A stretch of 64,000 nucleotides of DNA. It comes from Methyloversatilis discipulorum. Lineage in GTDB: Bacteria; Pseudomonadota; Gammaproteobacteria; Burkholderiales; Rhodocyclaceae. The notes beneath the pieces are model-generated. The model worked only from the letters and a program-made list of their open reading frames with translations. It did no database searches and was not told the origin of the DNA. A program made the position numbers and the translations under genes. The stretch is from the NCBI RefSeq assembly GCF_018780585.1, contig NZ_JADMJL010000027.1, positions 124,001-188,000 of the forward strand, read 5' to 3'. How positions within the stretch are numbered: position 1 is the stretch's first letter; every line of letters begins with the position of its first letter. Shown here piece by piece: positions 1 to 8,870 of this stretch.

Positions 1-1
1 C

Positions 2-2719
2 GGCGCGCGCAGCCTCGCCGAATCGCTGATCGAACGGCGCGCCGAGTGGCAGGCCTGGCTGGCTGCGCACGACGGACTCGATGGTGTGTTCGCGCATCTC
101 GAATCCTTTTTCGGCGCCGATCGTGAAGCACCGGTCGATGCACTGGCGCAGGACGCCGCGCTGCGCGCCGCAGTGCTGGAACTCGCAAAGCTGCTGGGGC
201 AGGGCACGGAGGCGCAGCAGCGCAAGGCGGTGGCGCTGGAGACGGCCGCCAGCCAGCACGACGCCCAGGCCTTTTTCGACGGGCTGTGCGCCGAACTGCT
301 GACCCGCGCCGGTGTGCCGATCGCCTTCAAGCCGGGCAAGTCGATGGAAAAGATCGGCGCAGCCGAGCGCACGCAGCAGTTGTTCGAGTCCTGCGCCGAG
401 CGCCTGCTGGCCTGCCTGCACGCGCTGAGCGACCGCGCCGCCTGGGAACTGAACCGACACGCGCTGACCGTTGCTTCGGCCATGCTCGACGCCTACGACC
501 AGGTCAAACGCGGCGCTGGCGTGCTCGATTTCGGCGACCTCGAATGGCACGCGGCGCGCCTGCTCGGCGACGCGCAGACCGGCCCCTTCGTGCAGGCGCG
601 GCTCGACGCGCGCTACACCCACCTGCTGCTCGATGAGTTCCAGGACACCAATCCGCTGCAGTGGCAGGTGCTGATGCACTGGCTCGACGCCTACGCGCCG
701 GATCAGGTGCAGCCGCGCGTGTTCGTGGTGGGCGATCCGAAGCAGTCGATCTATCGCTTCCGCCGCGCCGATCCGCGCATCTTCGCGCATGCGCGCGCGG
801 CTTTCGCCGAGCGCTTCGGTGCCATCGACATCCGGCGCAACGAAACGCGGCGCAGCAGCCCGGCGGTGGTCGAGGTGGTCAATGCGCTGTTCGGCGCGCT
901 CGATGTGTTCGAAGGTTTCGCGCCACACGGCACGACGCAGGTCGGCCTGCCCGGCGCGGTCGAGGTGCTGCCGGCTTTCGGCCACGACGTCGATGCGCCG
1001 GACGAAGCGACGTCTTCCGATTCGGGTCTGCGCAATCCGCTCACCACGCCGCGCGTGACGGCCGAGGACAGCCGGCGCCGTCGCGAGGCCGACGCGATGT
1101 GTGCGCGACTGCAGGCAATGGTCGGGCGGGTTGCCGTGCGCGATGCGCACAGTGGCGCGGTGCGGCCGGCGCGCTACGGCGACGTGATGATCCTGCTGCG
1201 CCGACGCACCGGTCTCGCAGTGTATGAGGCGGCGTTGCGCGCACACGGCATTCCGTACTTCGGGGCCAGCCGCGGCCGACTGCTCGACACGCTGGAGGCG
1301 GCCGATCTGCAGGCGCTGCTGCGCTTCCTCGCTGCGCCGGCCGATGCGCTGGCGCTGGCGCACGTGCTGCGCAGCCCGCTGTTCGCGTTGTCCGACGCGC
1401 ACCTGCTGCGCCTGACAAGCGCCGGCCCCGCACTGTGGGCGGCGCTGCGTGCTGCGCGGGGTGGCGACGACGCCGAACTGACGCGTGCGGCGTCGCTGCT
1501 GAGCGACTGGCTGGCCGCGGCTGCGCAGCTGCCGGTGCACGACCTGCTCGACCGCGTGTTCCACCGTGGTGAGCTGATGCAGCGCTATGCCGCCCAGGTC
1601 GATCCGATGGCCTGGCCGGGCGTGCGGGCGAATCTGGACGCTTTCATGGAGCTCGCGCTCAAGGTCGATAGCGGCCGCTTCCCCAGCATGCCGCGCTTTC
1701 TCGACGAGCTTGCACGATTGCGCAACGAGGACGACGAGGCGCCGGACGAGGGGCTCATCCTCGGTGAGGACCCGGCACGCGGCCGCGTGCGCGTGCTCAC
1801 GGTGCATGCGGCGAAAGGGCTGGAGGCGCCCATCGTCTGGCTGGCCGACGCCATCGCGAAGCCGCGCGCCGACAGCGGTGCGCGCGTACTGCTCGCCTGG
1901 CCGCCGGGCGCGCCAGCACCCGAACACCTGTCGCTGCTGCAGCGCAAGGATAACCAGGGGCAGGCGCGCGCCCGGTTCATCGACGCCGAAGCCCGCGCTG
2001 CGGCGCGGGAGGACGCCAATCTGCTGTACGTCGCGGTCACCCGGGCGCGGCAGTTCCTGTTCGCCAGCGGCGTCAGCCCGGCGCGGGGCGTGGCCGACGA
2101 CAGCTGGCTGGCGCGTTTGCAGACGGCCCTGCGTGGATGCCCGTCGGTACAGACCGCCGACGACGGTGCGCTGCGCCTGAGTACAGGCACGGCCGATGCA
2201 TGCCCCGACATCGATACGGTTGCCGCGGCGCCAACGGTTGCCGAAGCGCTTCCATCGACACCGGTGGGCGAGCGCCGCGTCATGGTGCCGATGAACGACG
2301 CGCAGATCTGGGGCACCGGCCTGCACGCCTGGCTGGAGGCGCTGGCCTGCGGCGAGCCGCCGCCGCCGCGTCCGCCGGCGCTCGATGCGGCCCGCTGGAG
2401 CGAACTTGAACGCCTTGCGCGCGCCATGACCGGCAGCGCTTCGCTGCGCCGATTCTTCGATCCGGCGCTGCATCGCTGGGCGGCCAGCGAAGTGGAATTC
2501 GTGCTGCCCGACGGCAGTCTCGGCCGCATCGATCGGCTGGTCGAGTTCGACGACGAGATCTGGATACTGGATTACAAGAGCGGGGAAGGCGTGGGATTCG
2601 CCGAGGAATATGCCGAACAGCTGAAGCGTTACGCCGAGTCGGTAGGCCTGATCCGCCCCGGAAAGACGCCACGAGCGGCGTTGCTGCGTCCGGATGGGCG
2701 TCTGGATTGCCTGTTCTGA
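2..2719 (+). CDS. UvrD/RecB-type ATP-dependent helicase-nuclease, 3' part
   Basis: The reading frame is already open at the first base of the window, so the N-terminus with Walker A is missing. Superfamily 1 helicase motifs are visible: motif II (DEFQDTNP) near base 632, motif III (GDPKQSIYRFR) near 731, a VHAAKGLE motif near 1801 and the motif VI region (LYVAVTRAR) near 2025. The last ~100 residues carry a PD-(D/E)XK nuclease signature (GRIDRLVEF, then ILDYKSGEG). This architecture is that of RecB/AddA proteins, which unwind and degrade double-strand ends in recombinational repair. Which of the two families it belongs to cannot be settled without the upstream partner gene. Confidence 0.9.
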   Translation, partial: GARSLAESLIERRAEWQAWLAAHDGLDGVFAHLESFFGADREAPVDALAQDAALRAAVLELAKLLGQGTEAQQRKAVALETAASQHDAQAFFDGLCAELLTRAGVPIAFKPGKSMEKIGAAERTQQLFESCAERLLACLHALSDRAAWELNRHALTVASAMLDAYDQVKRGAGVLDFGDLEWHAARLLGDAQTGPFVQARLDARYTHLLLDEFQDTNPLQWQVLMHWLDAYAPDQVQPRVFVVGDPKQSIYRFRRADPRIFAHARAAFAERFGAIDIRRNETRRSSPAVVEVVNALFGALDVFEGFAPHGTTQVGLPGAVEVLPAFGHDVDAPDEATSSDSGLRNPLTTPRVTAEDSRRRREADAMCARLQAMVGRVAVRDAHSGAVRPARYGDVMILLRRRTGLAVYEAALRAHGIPYFGASRGRLLDTLEAADLQALLRFLAAPADALALAHVLRSPLFALSDAHLLRLTSAGPALWAALRAARGGDDAELTRAASLLSDWLAAAAQLPVHDLLDRVFHRGELMQRYAAQVDPMAWPGVRANLDAFMELALKVDSGRFPSMPRFLDELARLRNEDDEAPDEGLILGEDPARGRVRVLTVHAAKGLEAPIVWLADAIAKPRADSGARVLLAWPPGAPAPEHLSLLQRKDNQGQARARFIDAEARAAAREDANLLYVAVTRARQFLFASGVSPARGVADDSWLARLQTALRGCPSVQTADDGALRLSTGTADACPDIDTVAAAPTVAEALPSTPVGERRVMVPMNDAQIWGTGLHAWLEALACGEPPPPRPPALDAARWSELERLARAMTGSASLRRFFDPALHRWAASEVEFVLPDGSLGRIDRLVEFDDEIWILDYKSGEGVGFAEEYAEQLKRYAESVGLIRPGKTPRAALLRPDGRLDCLF

Positions 2720-2820
2720 ACGCCGGCGCTTTGCGGCGCCGACGCTTTTGACTACCATCGACGCATGGTTATCCGCAGCGTGCACCCCGTGCCCGCGCGG
2801 CGAGGAGGAGAGTGGCAACC

Positions 2821-3270
2821 ATGCAAGTACATGAAATCCTGCGTATCAAGGGCACCGTGCTCTACACGGTGGCACCGCAACAGACGCTGGGCAACGCAGT
2901 CGTCACGATGACCGACCTCGACGTCGGTTCGCTGGTGGTGATGGAGCATGGCCGCATGGTTGGCATGCTCACCTTCCGCGAAGTCCTGCGCTCGGTGCGG
3001 GCGTCTGGCGGCGACTGGCAGTCGCTGACCGTGTCCGCCGTCATGCATCGCGATCCGGCGACCGCCCACCCGGACATGGAAGTCGACGAACTGCGCCGAC
3101 TGATGCTCGAGAATCGCTGCCGCTATCTGCCGATCATGGAAGGCGATACGTTGATGGGCGTGCTGTCCTTCCACGACGTCGCGCGCGCGATGCTGGAGGA
3201 ACAGAGTTTCGAGAACCGAATGCTGAAGAGCTATATTCGCGACTGGCCGATGGAAGACATGTCGGGTTGA
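2821..3270 (+). CDS. CBS-domain protein
   Basis: A protein of 149 residues made almost entirely of a tandem CBS pair (residues ~8-60 and ~75-130), ending in a short acidic tail. Stand-alone CBS pairs usually bind adenine nucleotides and act as energy sensors, but no partner domain is present, so the target is unknown. An AGGAGGAG stretch at 2803-2810 precedes the gene. The ATG at 2821 has better spacing from it than the in-frame GTG at 2812, which lies too close. fadD follows 73 bases downstream on the same strand with its own ribosome-binding site. Confidence 0.8.
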   Translation: MQVHEILRIKGTVLYTVAPQQTLGNAVVTMTDLDVGSLVVMEHGRMVGMLTFREVLRSVRASGGDWQSLTVSAVMHRDPATAHPDMEVDELRRLMLENRCRYLPIMEGDTLMGVLSFHDVARAMLEEQSFENRMLKSYIRDWPMEDMSG

Positions 3271-3343
3271 TGCCCGGCCGCACGATCATGCAGCACGCTG
3301 CCGCGTTCGCACGGCAGCGGCACGACGACGCGAGGAGGCGGTA

Positions 3344-5023
3344 ATGGAGAAGGTGTGGCTCAAAAGCTACCCCAAGGGTGTTCCGGCCGAGATCGATCCG
3401 TCGGAGTTCATGTCGGTCGGCGAGGTGTTCGAGCGCAGCTGCCGCGAGTTTGCGGAGCGCGATGCCTATGTCTGCATGGGCAAGGCCATCACCTATGCGG
3501 AACTTGACCGCCTGAGCGCCGCCTTCGCGGCCTATCTGCAGTCGGTGCTCGGTCTCGCGCCGGGGTCGCGCGTCGCGATCATGATGCCCAATGTGCTGCA
3601 GTACCCGGTGGCGATGTTCGGCGCGTTGCGTGCCGGCTACACGATCGTGAACTGCAACCCGCTGTACACGCCGCGAGAGCTCGAACACCAGCTCAACGAC
3701 AGCGGTGCGGAAGTCATCGTCGTACTGGAGAACTTCGCGTCGACGCTGCAGCGCGTGATTGAACGCACTTCGGTGCGCCACGTCGTCGTGACCGCGCTGG
3801 GCGACCTGCTGCCGGCGCCCAAGGGCTGGATCGTCAATCTGGTCGTGCGCCACGTGAAGAAGATGGTGCCGTCCTTCGACCTGCCGTCGGCGGTCCGCTT
3901 CAACGAGGCGATCAAGCTGGGGCTGGCGCACAGGCTGAATCCGGTCAATGTCGTGCACGAAGACATCGTCTTCCTGCAATACACGGGCGGCACGACCGGC
4001 GTGGCCAAGGGCGCCATGCTCACCCATCGCAATATCGTGTCCAACATGATGCAGGCCGACGCTTGGATACGGCCCTTCATGAGTGGGCCGCAGATCGTCA
4101 TCACGGCGTTGCCGCTGTATCACATCTTTGCGCTGACCGCGAATTGCCTCGTATTTCTGAAGCTTGGTGCAACCAACATACTGATCACCAATCCACGTGA
4201 CATTCCAGGCTTCGTCAAGGAACTTCAGAAATACCGTTTCACGGTCATTACCGGTGTCAATACACTGTTCAATGCGCTGCTGAACAATCCGGATTTTGCG
4301 AAGCTCGATTTTTCCGGGTTACGCGTTTCGCTGGGCGGCGGCATGGCAGTGCAGCGGGCGGTTGCCGAACGCTGGAAGAAAATCACCGGTCAGCCCCTGA
4401 TCGAAGCCTACGGCCTGACCGAAACCTCGCCAGCGGTGTGCATCAATCCGCCGGATCAGAAGGAATTCAACGGCGCGATCGGGCTACCGGTTCCCTCTAC
4501 CGAAATATCGATACGTGACGACGAGGGGCGGGAAGTGCCGCCGGGTGAAACAGGCGAATTGTGCGTGCGCGGCCCGCAGGTGATGAAGGGGTACTACCGT
4601 CGTCCGGCGGAAACCGCCCAGGTGATGACGGCAGATGGATTCCTGCGTACCGGCGATGTCGCCACCGTCGATGAAGCCGGTTTCGTACGTATCGTCGACC
4701 GCAAGAAGGACATGATTCTGGTGTCCGGCTTCAACGTCTATCCGAACGAGGTCGAGGACGTCGTCGCCGCCTGTGCCGGCGTGCTCGAGTGCTGTGCGAT
4801 CGGGCTGCCAGACGCGCATTCGGGCGAGGTGGTGAAGGTGTTCGTCGTCAGCTCGGACGCGACGCTGACCGCCGATGCCGTGATCGCCCATTGCCGTACC
4901 CAGCTCACCGCATACAAGATTCCGCGTCACGTTGAATTCCGCAGCGAACTGCCGAAAACGAATGTCGGAAAGATATTGCGCAGGGCGCTCAAGGAAGAGG
5001 CCGCGGCGGCGCGGAAGCAATGA
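3344..5023 (+). CDS. fadD: Long-chain fatty acid-CoA ligase FadD
   Basis: A 559-residue AMP-forming acyl-CoA synthetase that activates long-chain fatty acids to acyl-CoA for beta-oxidation or lipid synthesis. The ATP/AMP signature YTGGTTGVAKG is at residues 213-223, followed by an EAYGLTETSP motif, a DRKKDMILVSGFNVYP hinge region and the C-terminal catalytic lysine motif PKTNVGKILRR. The N-terminus (MEKVWLKSYPKGVPAEI) resembles enterobacterial FadD, and the length matches that family (about 560 residues). A GAGGAGG ribosome-binding site precedes the ATG. A rho-independent hairpin follows directly after the stop codon. Confidence 0.95.
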   Translation: MEKVWLKSYPKGVPAEIDPSEFMSVGEVFERSCREFAERDAYVCMGKAITYAELDRLSAAFAAYLQSVLGLAPGSRVAIMMPNVLQYPVAMFGALRAGYTIVNCNPLYTPRELEHQLNDSGAEVIVVLENFASTLQRVIERTSVRHVVVTALGDLLPAPKGWIVNLVVRHVKKMVPSFDLPSAVRFNEAIKLGLAHRLNPVNVVHEDIVFLQYTGGTTGVAKGAMLTHRNIVSNMMQADAWIRPFMSGPQIVITALPLYHIFALTANCLVFLKLGATNILITNPRDIPGFVKELQKYRFTVITGVNTLFNALLNNPDFAKLDFSGLRVSLGGGMAVQRAVAERWKKITGQPLIEAYGLTETSPAVCINPPDQKEFNGAIGLPVPSTEISIRDDEGREVPPGETGELCVRGPQVMKGYYRRPAETAQVMTADGFLRTGDVATVDEAGFVRIVDRKKDMILVSGFNVYPNEVEDVVAACAGVLECCAIGLPDAHSGEVVKVFVVSSDATLTADAVIAHCRTQLTAYKIPRHVEFRSELPKTNVGKILRRALKEEAAAARKQ

Positions 5024-5026
5024 ATG

Positions 5027-5053
5027 AAAAAGGCACCTTGCGGTGCCTTTTTT
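5027..5053. terminator. Bidirectional rho-independent terminator between fadD and the H-NS-like gene
   Basis: Perfect stem: AAAAAGGCACC pairs with GGTGCCTTTTT around a TTGC loop. The A-run on one side and the T-run on the other let it work on both strands, ending fadD (plus) and the convergent H-NS-like gene (minus). Confidence 0.9.
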
Positions 5054-5072
5054 GTGCGCGACCGAATCGAAG

Positions 5073-5405
5073 TCAGGACACGCGGGCGGCAGCAAGTTCG
5101 TCGGCACTCATCGCTGCAAGCCAACCCGGCTTGCGGCCGGCAGCACCGACTTCCTTGATTTCGCCGGTGGCCGGATTGCGATATTTGCCGGGTGCGATCT
5201 TCACCTTGGCTGCTGCAGCCGGACGACCCGAGCGACGTGCCGCGCCGCCGGCAAGGCCGACATCGGAAGCCGACAGATTGTATTTCTTGATTTTGGCACG
5301 CACGTCCGAAATGACTGCTTCGAGCTCCGCCCGGCGCACTGCTTCAGCCTGCTGCTGCAGTTCCGCGATTTTTGCCATCAATTCGTCGTAGCTCTGACCG
5401 GACAT
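5073..5405 (-). CDS. H-NS histone-like nucleoid protein
   Basis: A 110-residue H-NS family protein. Residues 5-40 form a charged coiled-coil oligomerisation helix (YDELMAKIAELQQQAEAVRR). The C-terminus carries the H-NS DNA-binding motif in the form KYRNPATGEIKEVGAAGRKP, where the usual W-S/T-G-R/K-G core before GRKP is replaced by EVGAAG. Such proteins bind curved AT-rich DNA and silence acquired genes. The start was placed at the ATG at 5405 because a GGAGACA ribosome-binding site precedes it; a longer in-frame extension upstream has no family similarity. The gene shares its terminator with fadD. Confidence 0.9.
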   Translation of the reverse strand: MSGQSYDELMAKIAELQQQAEAVRRAELEAVISDVRAKIKKYNLSASDVGLAGGAARRSGRPAAAAKVKIAPGKYRNPATGEIKEVGAAGRKPGWLAAMSADELAAARVS

Positions 5406-5585
5406 TGCGTTGTCTCCATGGGTTGAGGAAATCGAATGATAAGCGCGGAAATTCATTCCGTAAATTGATTTGATCGAATTTCCGCTCGTGATTCGATCAG
5501 GGTGCAATATCATTTCTCGCGGGAAAATGCGGCCGGCATCGGTGCACACGCTGTGACGGTGAAAGACGGTGAAACGATAGGCCGC

Positions 5586-5625
5586 TTGACGTGGGTCAAG
5601 ACCCGAAAGCGGGCGAGCACATAAC
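5586..5625 (+). promoter_or_regulatory. FNR/Anr box and -10 element of the cco operon
   Basis: TTGAC-GTGG-GTCAA at 5586-5599 is a perfect inverted repeat differing from the FNR consensus TTGAT-N4-ATCAA by one symmetric change per arm. A -10-like CATAAC at 5620-5625 lies where a class II FNR-activated promoter (box centred about 41.5 bases before the start of transcription) would need it. The 293-base gap between the H-NS-like gene and ccoN otherwise shows nothing recognisable. The FNR homologue is encoded at 22984-23718. Confidence 0.75.
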
Positions 5626-5698
5626 CTTCGGGCCGGATCATGCGTGCGTGCGCCCATGCGGGCGTGGCGGTGCAATTTCAATGTGGGAGCAGGCAAAA

Positions 5699-7141
5699 AT
5701 GAAAACAGAAGCAATGGGGTCCGTTCACGGCACCTACGACTACCGGGTGGTGCGGCAGTTCGCACTGATGACGGTGGTGTGGGGCATCGTGGGCATGCTG
5801 GTCGGCGTCGTCATTGCCGCCCAGCTGGTCTGGCCGCAACTGAACGTCGGCGAGTGGTTCCACTTCGGCCGACTGCGGCCGCTACACACCAACGCAGTCA
5901 TCTTCGCCTTCGGCGGCTGTGCGCTGATGGCGACTTCGTTCTTCGTCGTCCAGCGCACCTGCCACACACGGCTGTTCGCGCCGTGGCTGGCCGAATTCGT
6001 GTTCTGGGGCTGGCAACTGGTGATCGTGCTGGCCGCGGTCACGCTGCCACTGGGCTACACCTCGGGCAAGGAGTACGCCGAACTCGAGTGGCCGATCGAC
6101 GTGCTGATCACCCTGGTCTGGGTGGCCTACGCCGTCGTGTTCTTCGGCACCATCGCCAAGCGCCGCACCTCGCACATCTATGTTGCGAACTGGTTCTACG
6201 GCGCCTTCATCCTGACCGTCGCTGTGCTGCACCTGGTCAATAGTGCAGCCATCCCGGCCGGCTTCTGGAAGTCCTACTCGGCCTACGCTGGCGTGCAGGA
6301 CGCCATGGTGCAGTGGTGGTACGGCCACAACGCGGTCGGCTTCTTCCTGACCGCCGGCTTCCTCGGGATGATGTATTACTTCGTGCCGAAGCAGGCCGAA
6401 CGTCCGGTGTATTCCTACCGCCTGTCGGTGGTGCACTTCTGGGCGCTGATCTTCACCTACATGTGGGCGGGTCCGCACCACCTGCACTACACCGCGCTGC
6501 CGGACTGGACGCAGTCGCTGGGCATGGTGTTCTCCCTCATCCTGCTGGCACCGAGCTGGGGCGGCATGATCAACGGCATCATGACCCTGTCGGGCGCCTG
6601 GCACAAACTGCGCACCGATCCGATCCTGAAGTTCCTGATCACCTCGCTGTCCTTCTACGGCATGTCGACCTTCGAAGGTCCGATGATGTCGATCAAGACG
6701 GTCAATGCGCTGTCGCACTACACCGACTGGACCGTGGGCCACGTGCATTCGGGCGCGCTGGGCTGGGTGGCGATGATCTCGATCGGTTCGATCTACTACC
6801 TGATCCCACGCCTGTTCGGCCAGGAAAAGATGTATTCGGTGCCGGCCATCAGCATCCACTTCTGGATGTCCACCCTCGGCGTCGTGCTCTACATCGCCTC
6901 GATGTGGATCGCCGGTGTGATGCAGGGCCTGATGTGGCGCGCGATCAACGACGACGGCACGCTCACCTACACCTTCGTCGAGAGCGTCAAGGCCAGCTAT
7001 CCGTTCTGGTTCATCCGCTTCCTCGGTGGCGCGCTCTTCCTGTCCGGCATGTTCGTCATGGCCTGGAACGTGTGGAAGACCATCGCCGGCCAGAAGCCGT
7101 ACAACGCACCGGTGGTGGCGCCTGCTGCCGCGCACGCCTGA
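5699..7141 (+). CDS. ccoN: cbb3-type cytochrome c oxidase subunit I
   Basis: The catalytic subunit of the high-affinity cbb3 terminal oxidase, a 480-residue inner-membrane protein with about 12 hydrophobic helices. Conserved histidine segments for haem b, haem b3 and CuB are present ([30 protein letters not shown] and [14 protein letters not shown]). It reduces O2 to water under low oxygen while pumping protons. The ATG at 5699 was chosen because GGGAG and AGG stretches lie 5-10 bases before it and the protein then begins [11 protein letters not shown], as expected. An in-frame ATG at 5681 is the alternative. First gene of ccoNOQP. Confidence 0.96.
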   Translation: MKTEAMGSVHGTYDYRVVRQFALMTVVWGIVGMLVGVVIAAQLVWPQLNVGEWFHFGRLRPLHTNAVIFAFGGCALMATSFFVVQRTCHTRLFAPWLAEFVFWGWQLVIVLAAVTLPLGYTSGKEYAELEWPIDVLITLVWVAYAVVFFGTIAKRRTSHIYVANWFYGAFILTVAVLHLVNSAAIPAGFWKSYSAYAGVQDAMVQWWYGHNAVGFFLTAGFLGMMYYFVPKQAERPVYSYRLSVVHFWALIFTYMWAGPHHLHYTALPDWTQSLGMVFSLILLAPSWGGMINGIMTLSGAWHKLRTDPILKFLITSLSFYGMSTFEGPMMSIKTVNALSHYTDWTVGHVHSGALGWVAMISIGSIYYLIPRLFGQEKMYSVPAISIHFWMSTLGVVLYIASMWIAGVMQGLMWRAINDDGTLTYTFVESVKASYPFWFIRFLGGALFLSGMFVMAWNVWKTIAGQKPYNAPVVAPAAAHA

Positions 7142-7159
7142 TCACTGGAGAAAGACATC

Positions 7160-7774
7160 ATGGCTGCATCCAAACACGAAGCAATCGAACGCAACGTCGG
7201 CCTGCTGGCGATCCTGACGGTGATCACCATCGCCATCGGCGGTCTGGTCGAAATCGTTCCGCTGTTCTTCCAGCACTCGACCACCGAACCGGTCAAAGGC
7301 GTCGAGCCGTACAGCCCACTGCGACTGGCCGGTCGCGATATCTATGTGCGCGAAGGCTGCTACAACTGCCACTCGCAGATGATTCGTCCGTTCCGCGCCG
7401 AAACCGAGCGCTACGGCCACTACTCGGTCGCCGGTGAGTTCGTCTATGACCGTCCGTTCCAGTGGGGCTCCAAGCGCACCGGTCCGGATCTGGCGCGCGT
7501 CGGTGGCCGCTACTCCGACGAGTGGCACCGCGTTCACCTGATCAATCCGCGCGACGTCGTGCCGGAGTCGAACATGCCGGGCTTCCCCTGGCTCGACCGG
7601 CCGGTCGATGCCAGCACCATCGAACAGCGCATGCGAGCGCTGACCGTGGTCGGCACGCCCTACACCGAGGAACAGATGAAGGGTGCGGCGGCGGAGCTGA
7701 AGGGCAAGACCGAGATGGATGCCCTGATCGCCTACCTGCAAGGTCTGGGCACCGCGATCAAGCGTGTGAACTGA
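7160..7774 (+). CDS. ccoO: cbb3-type cytochrome c oxidase subunit II
   Basis: A 204-residue membrane-anchored monohaem cytochrome c. One N-terminal transmembrane helix (residues ~13-37) is followed by a periplasmic domain with haem motif CYNCH at residues 67-71 and SQMIRPFR directly after it, typical of CcoO. A methionine ligand is likely in the ESNMPGFPW segment. It passes electrons from CcoP to CcoN. It lies 18 bases after ccoN with a GGAGAAAG ribosome-binding site. Confidence 0.96.
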   Translation: MAASKHEAIERNVGLLAILTVITIAIGGLVEIVPLFFQHSTTEPVKGVEPYSPLRLAGRDIYVREGCYNCHSQMIRPFRAETERYGHYSVAGEFVYDRPFQWGSKRTGPDLARVGGRYSDEWHRVHLINPRDVVPESNMPGFPWLDRPVDASTIEQRMRALTVVGTPYTEEQMKGAAAELKGKTEMDALIAYLQGLGTAIKRVN

Positions 7775-7785
7775 GGGAGCCCTTC

Positions 7786-7962
7786 ATGGAACTCGACATC
7801 AACGCACTGCGCTCGGCAGTCACCGTCGCGGGCTTCGCCTGCTTCGTCGCCATCGTGATCATGGCTTGGCGTCCGGGCGCGCAGCGCGCCCACAACGAGG
7901 CAGCGATGCTGCCCTTCGCCGACGACGATCGCGCGCACACCGAAACCGGAGAACAAAAGTGA
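7786..7962 (+). CDS. ccoQ: cbb3 oxidase small subunit CcoQ/FixQ
   Basis: A 58-residue single-helix membrane protein (hydrophobic residues ~12-28, ending IVIMAWRP). Its position between ccoO and ccoP identifies it as CcoQ, which stabilises the oxidase. The ATG at 7786 has a GGGAG ribosome-binding site at 7775-7779. Its stop codon overlaps the GTG start of ccoP. Confidence 0.9.
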   Translation: MELDINALRSAVTVAGFACFVAIVIMAWRPGAQRAHNEAAMLPFADDDRAHTETGEQK

Positions 7963-8870
7963 GCGACTTCATCAACGACTTCTGGAACATGTACGTGGTG
8001 GTGCTCGTCGTCGCCAGTATCGCGTTTTGTGCCTTCATCATCCTGTCCAACCGTGGCGCCCGTCCGAAGGGACAGGTCGAACTGCACGGTCATCAGTGGG
8101 ACGAAACGCTGGCCGAGTGGAACAACCCGCTGCCGCGCTGGTGGGTGTGGCTGTTCTGGATCACCATCGTGTTCGCCATCGTCTATCTGGCAGCTTACCC
8201 GGGCCTGGGCAACTTCGGCGGCAAGCTTGCGTGGTCGTCCACCGGCGCCTACGACAAGGAAGTGAAGGAAGCCGAAGCCAAGGTGGCGCCGCTGTTCGAG
8301 CGCTACGCCGGTCTCGACGTGAAGGAAGTGGCGGCCGATCCCGAAGCACGCGCCATGGGCGAACGTCTCTACCTGAACAACTGCGCCCAGTGCCACGGCA
8401 CCGACGCACGCGGTTCGCGCGGCTTCCCCAACCTGACCGACGCCGACTGGCTGTACGGCGGCGAGCCCGAGGCGATCAAGACCACGCTGGTCAATGGCCG
8501 CAACGGTGCGATGCCAGCCTTCGGCGCCATCCTCGACGGCGAGCAGCAACGCGACGTGGTGCATTACGTGCGTTCGCTGTCCGGTCTGGCGGCCGATGGC
8601 GTGCGCGTGCAGCGCGGCAAGGCGGTGTTCGGAGCGAACTGCGCGGCCTGCCACGGCGCGGACGGCAAGGGCAACCAGATGGTGGGCGCGCCCAACCTGA
8701 CCGACGGCATCTGGCTGTACGGCAGTACCGAAGCGATCGTGCTGCAGTCTGTGGCCAAGGGTCGCAACGGTCACATGCCGGCACACGGTGAACTGCTTGG
8801 CGACAAGAAAATCCATCTCGTCGCTGCCTACGTCTGGGGCCTGTCGAACAACGCGGGTGGAGCGAAGTAA
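7959..8870 (+). CDS. ccoP: cbb3-type cytochrome c oxidase subunit III, dihaem
   Basis: A 303-residue dihaem cytochrome c. Two N-terminal membrane helices (residues ~11-30 and ~61-80) surround the segment HGHQWDETLAEWNNPLPRWW, typical of CcoP. The haem motifs are CAQCH (142-146) and CAACH (228-232), each followed by a PNLTD segment. CcoP takes electrons from periplasmic cytochromes. The start is GTG at 7959, overlapping the ccoQ stop in GTGA, with GGAG upstream; the longer frame upstream overlaps ccoQ and is not family-like. Confidence 0.95.
   Translation: MSDFINDFWNMYVVVLVVASIAFCAFIILSNRGARPKGQVELHGHQWDETLAEWNNPLPRWWVWLFWITIVFAIVYLAAYPGLGNFGGKLAWSSTGAYDKEVKEAEAKVAPLFERYAGLDVKEVAADPEARAMGERLYLNNCAQCHGTDARGSRGFPNLTDADWLYGGEPEAIKTTLVNGRNGAMPAFGAILDGEQQRDVVHYVRSLSGLAADGVRVQRGKAVFGANCAACHGADGKGNQMVGAPNLTDGIWLYGSTEAIVLQSVAKGRNGHMPAHGELLGDKKIHLVAAYVWGLSNNAGGAK

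Noticed and set aside
5073-5765. A longer H-NS-like frame with an extra N-terminus
   Set aside because: The extension has no family similarity, runs into the ccoN region, and a good ribosome-binding site supports the start at 5405.
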